Part shown: positions 62,438 through 64,000 of the stretch, in pieces
How positions within the stretch are numbered: position 1 is the first letter of the stretch
How the letters are laid out: each line of letters begins with the position of its first letter
Origin: Cardiocondyla obscurior
Taxonomy: Eukaryota; Arthropoda; Insecta; Hymenoptera; Formicidae
DNA: 64,000 nt
Assembly (NCBI RefSeq): GCF_019399895.1
Contig: NC_091883.1
Location: forward strand, 1,592,377-1,656,376
Direction: 5' to 3'
Position numbers and translations under genes: made by a program
Notes under the pieces: model-generated
What the model saw: only the letters and a program-made list of their open reading frames with translations
The model's database searches: none
What the model was told of the DNA's origin: nothing

Positions 62438-62569
62438 ATTCAGCGGGCCCGGCGATCGCCGCAGTCGAGCGCGTGTTAGCTAGGTCAGAACGCGCAGAAA
62501 GCTAGTACGTGGCGAGGAACATTTAGATATTTAGCTTATCTAGCTCGTTATTAGCTAGAAATAATTGTC

Positions 62570-64000
62570 AAGTACTTAGAGCGTTACATTTTTAGCTCGG
62601 TGTTAAACAGTTTTGTTAAACAACCACGGAATAAACCATGAGAAAATTTAAACTTTAAAAAAAATAAACTTCTGCAATAGGCGATCATTGTACTTTGGTT
62701 TCTTTTTAGTTAAGTAATCGATATAAAAATATATATAATTAATTTTCGCACGCCTAACGAAATTGTTAAATTAAAATTGTGCTGTACTGCAAAGTACTCG
62801 TTAAATCGAATTATCTATACAGTGTGTAAACATTGAGCGGGGATTCAAACTTCATTATAGCGAACATTTCGCTTCGTGTGTACTTCGGTGTAACAAAATT
62901 TCACTGTAGTTTGTTCATTAATCACGGGCCCTCGGTAGTACTCCCTCGCCCGTTCGGAAACGTCCTTTCCCTTTAAACATTTCGGTTCATAAAAGAGATT
63001 CGATAAATCTGCGGCGATAAACGATACTTGGAGTAGTTTGCTCACGATATCACGAAGTGAAGTCTATTATCCTGACTTCGAAACTCGGCCCTTTTTCGCT
63101 AACAGCTATTCCATATTTTTTAAAACAAAGTCCGATATCAACGAGCGCTCTTTCGATCTCGATTGCTTTCTATTACGTCTGTGCAATAAATCGCCCAGTC
63201 ATCTTCGACGTGCTAAGTTCCAAAAAGACTTCGCAGTAAGAAGGGGATTATGAAGCTATCGATCGCTGAAGTAAGGAAGATTAAGTAACCCGAACACTGT
63301 TTATAAAACCTCTCAACCCTCTCCGTCAATTTCGACGTCACTAATACCCCCTTCAAAATTGCGAAAACGAGGTCATTTTTATCACGATGAAGAGCGGTAT
63401 TAACACCTTGAATTATACATACGTCAATATAAAAAAAAAAAAATTTTTTATAAAATATTGTTTAGATATTAAAAAAAAAAATATTCCATGAAAATTTTTT
63501 GCGAGTTTGAATCAAAACGCATTTTCGAAACTGAATCGCGGTAAATAACCGATCTGTTTCGCTAATGACTATAAGTACATCATTAACGGGTCCGTTTAAT
63601 CGAGCGAAAATTTGTTTTCAACTGGCCTAATTACGCGCGGTAACCAAAATGTACGGCCCGGATAAACAGACGCGTAAATCGAAATCGACAATGTTCCTAA
63701 TTAATCGCCTGTGTATCACGTGCCCCCGCCGGAAATGTTTTTCCAATTTTGCGGTGGCTCGACGCTATGAGCAATAATATCCGCAAGTTGACGAAGCTCA
63801 CTGGTGTTCGAATAATAATAGCAATGACGCGAAACCGCGAATATATATGTGATTGCCGGGAAAATCCCCTGAGTGTCGTAAAAAAAAATAAAAAAAAAAA
63901 AACCCTGCGAAGCCAAAGTTTGCGCACCGCGATGTAAAAAGTTTTACGTCACCGCACGCTCGCGTTAAAGCGAAAGAGATCGCTGTAACATGAAAAAGCC
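62570..64000. other. Non-coding stretch to the window end
   Basis: 62640-62780 and 63415-63490 are A/T-rich with A runs near 63432-63443, 63472-63480 and 63881-63901. Frames of 60-76 codons near 62845-63253 have no recognised domain. No RNA gene is seen. Confidence 0.5.

Larger units (their letters stand above)
62186..62569. repeat. 384-bp long inverted repeat (fold-back / MITE-like element)
   Basis: Left arm 62186-62335 and right arm 62420-62569 are reverse complements at about 80-85% identity by eye, with at most small gaps. The outer ends are GACAATTATT and the complement AATAATTGTC-like end. Matching inner blocks include TAATAACGAGCTAGA, CGTACTAGCTT, GGCGATCGCCGGGCCC and CCCGCTGAATCCC. 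The 84-base centre holds CACGTGCACGTG followed by TTTAC, and AACATGGCGG. No open frame encodes a transposase. The right arm and centre are related to 6609-6950. No clear target-site duplication flanks it. Confidence 0.8.

Noticed and set aside
62281..62460. CCCGCTGAAT in the inverted repeat, resembling the start of large-subunit rRNA
   Set aside because: Only about ten bases match. The following rRNA sequence is absent and the segment is explained by the inverted repeat.
1..64000. tRNA genes
   Set aside because: I looked for the GGTTCRANTCC arm. Partial matches such as those near 21466, 31551 and 45565 lack the paired arms and an A box at the right distance.
1..64000. Known conserved insect microRNAs
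   Set aside because: I looked by eye for the mature sequences of common families (let-7, bantam, miR-1, miR-9, miR-124, miR-184, miR-276, miR-279) and found none. A hairpin scan is needed to be sure.
1..64000. CRISPR array, bacterial operons or a horizontally acquired bacterial segment
   Set aside because: There are no regularly spaced short direct repeats, no tightly packed long frames and no ribosome-binding-site-led starts. The composition is uniform with the rest of an animal nuclear genome.

Overview
The window looks like non-coding nuclear DNA from an insect, most likely a hymenopteran such as an ant. This is inferred from composition. CG dinucleotides are abundant everywhere with no sign of depletion. 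Uninterrupted A or T runs of 15-26 bases recur, as do (GA)n microsatellites, and AT-rich stretches alternate with CpG-dense, GC-rich islands. Stops are frequent in all six frames. The longer open frames are low-complexity reads of purine- or pyrimidine-rich strands. I recognise no protein-coding gene, tRNA, rRNA, CRISPR array or intact transposon. The window is best read as an intergenic desert or the inside of a very large intron.

Layout. 1-6.5 kb is mostly AT-rich, with a (GA)n tract plus TATA box near 1.6-1.8 kb and a pair of diverged direct repeats at 5.13 and 5.89 kb. 6.6-6.95 kb holds a two-unit tandem repeat that is related to a 384-bp long inverted repeat at 62.19-62.57 kb. 8.4-9.5, 15.2-16.4 and 18.8-19.3 kb are GC/CpG-rich islands. 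The second carries a CRE half-site, CCAAT and RFX X-box cluster; the third carries (GA)n, a CRE-like site and an insect-type initiator. 26.1-26.5 kb has an open frame whose N-terminal part resembles a signal peptide. 35-36 kb is very AT-rich and leads into a cluster of three diverged copies of one element (36.04-37.83 kb). 38.8-39.0 kb has the most exon-like frame in the window. 41.2-41.3 kb is a G-run cluster next to a G7/C7 hairpin. 52.5-53.6 and 58.1-59.05 kb are long strand-asymmetric purine domains.

The best-supported new observation is a repeat family present in two places about 55 kb apart: tandem at 6.6 kb and folded back at 62.2 kb. The second is the three-copy element at 36-38 kb. 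Both were found by comparing the sequence with itself by eye. Neither can be assigned to a named family without a database search.
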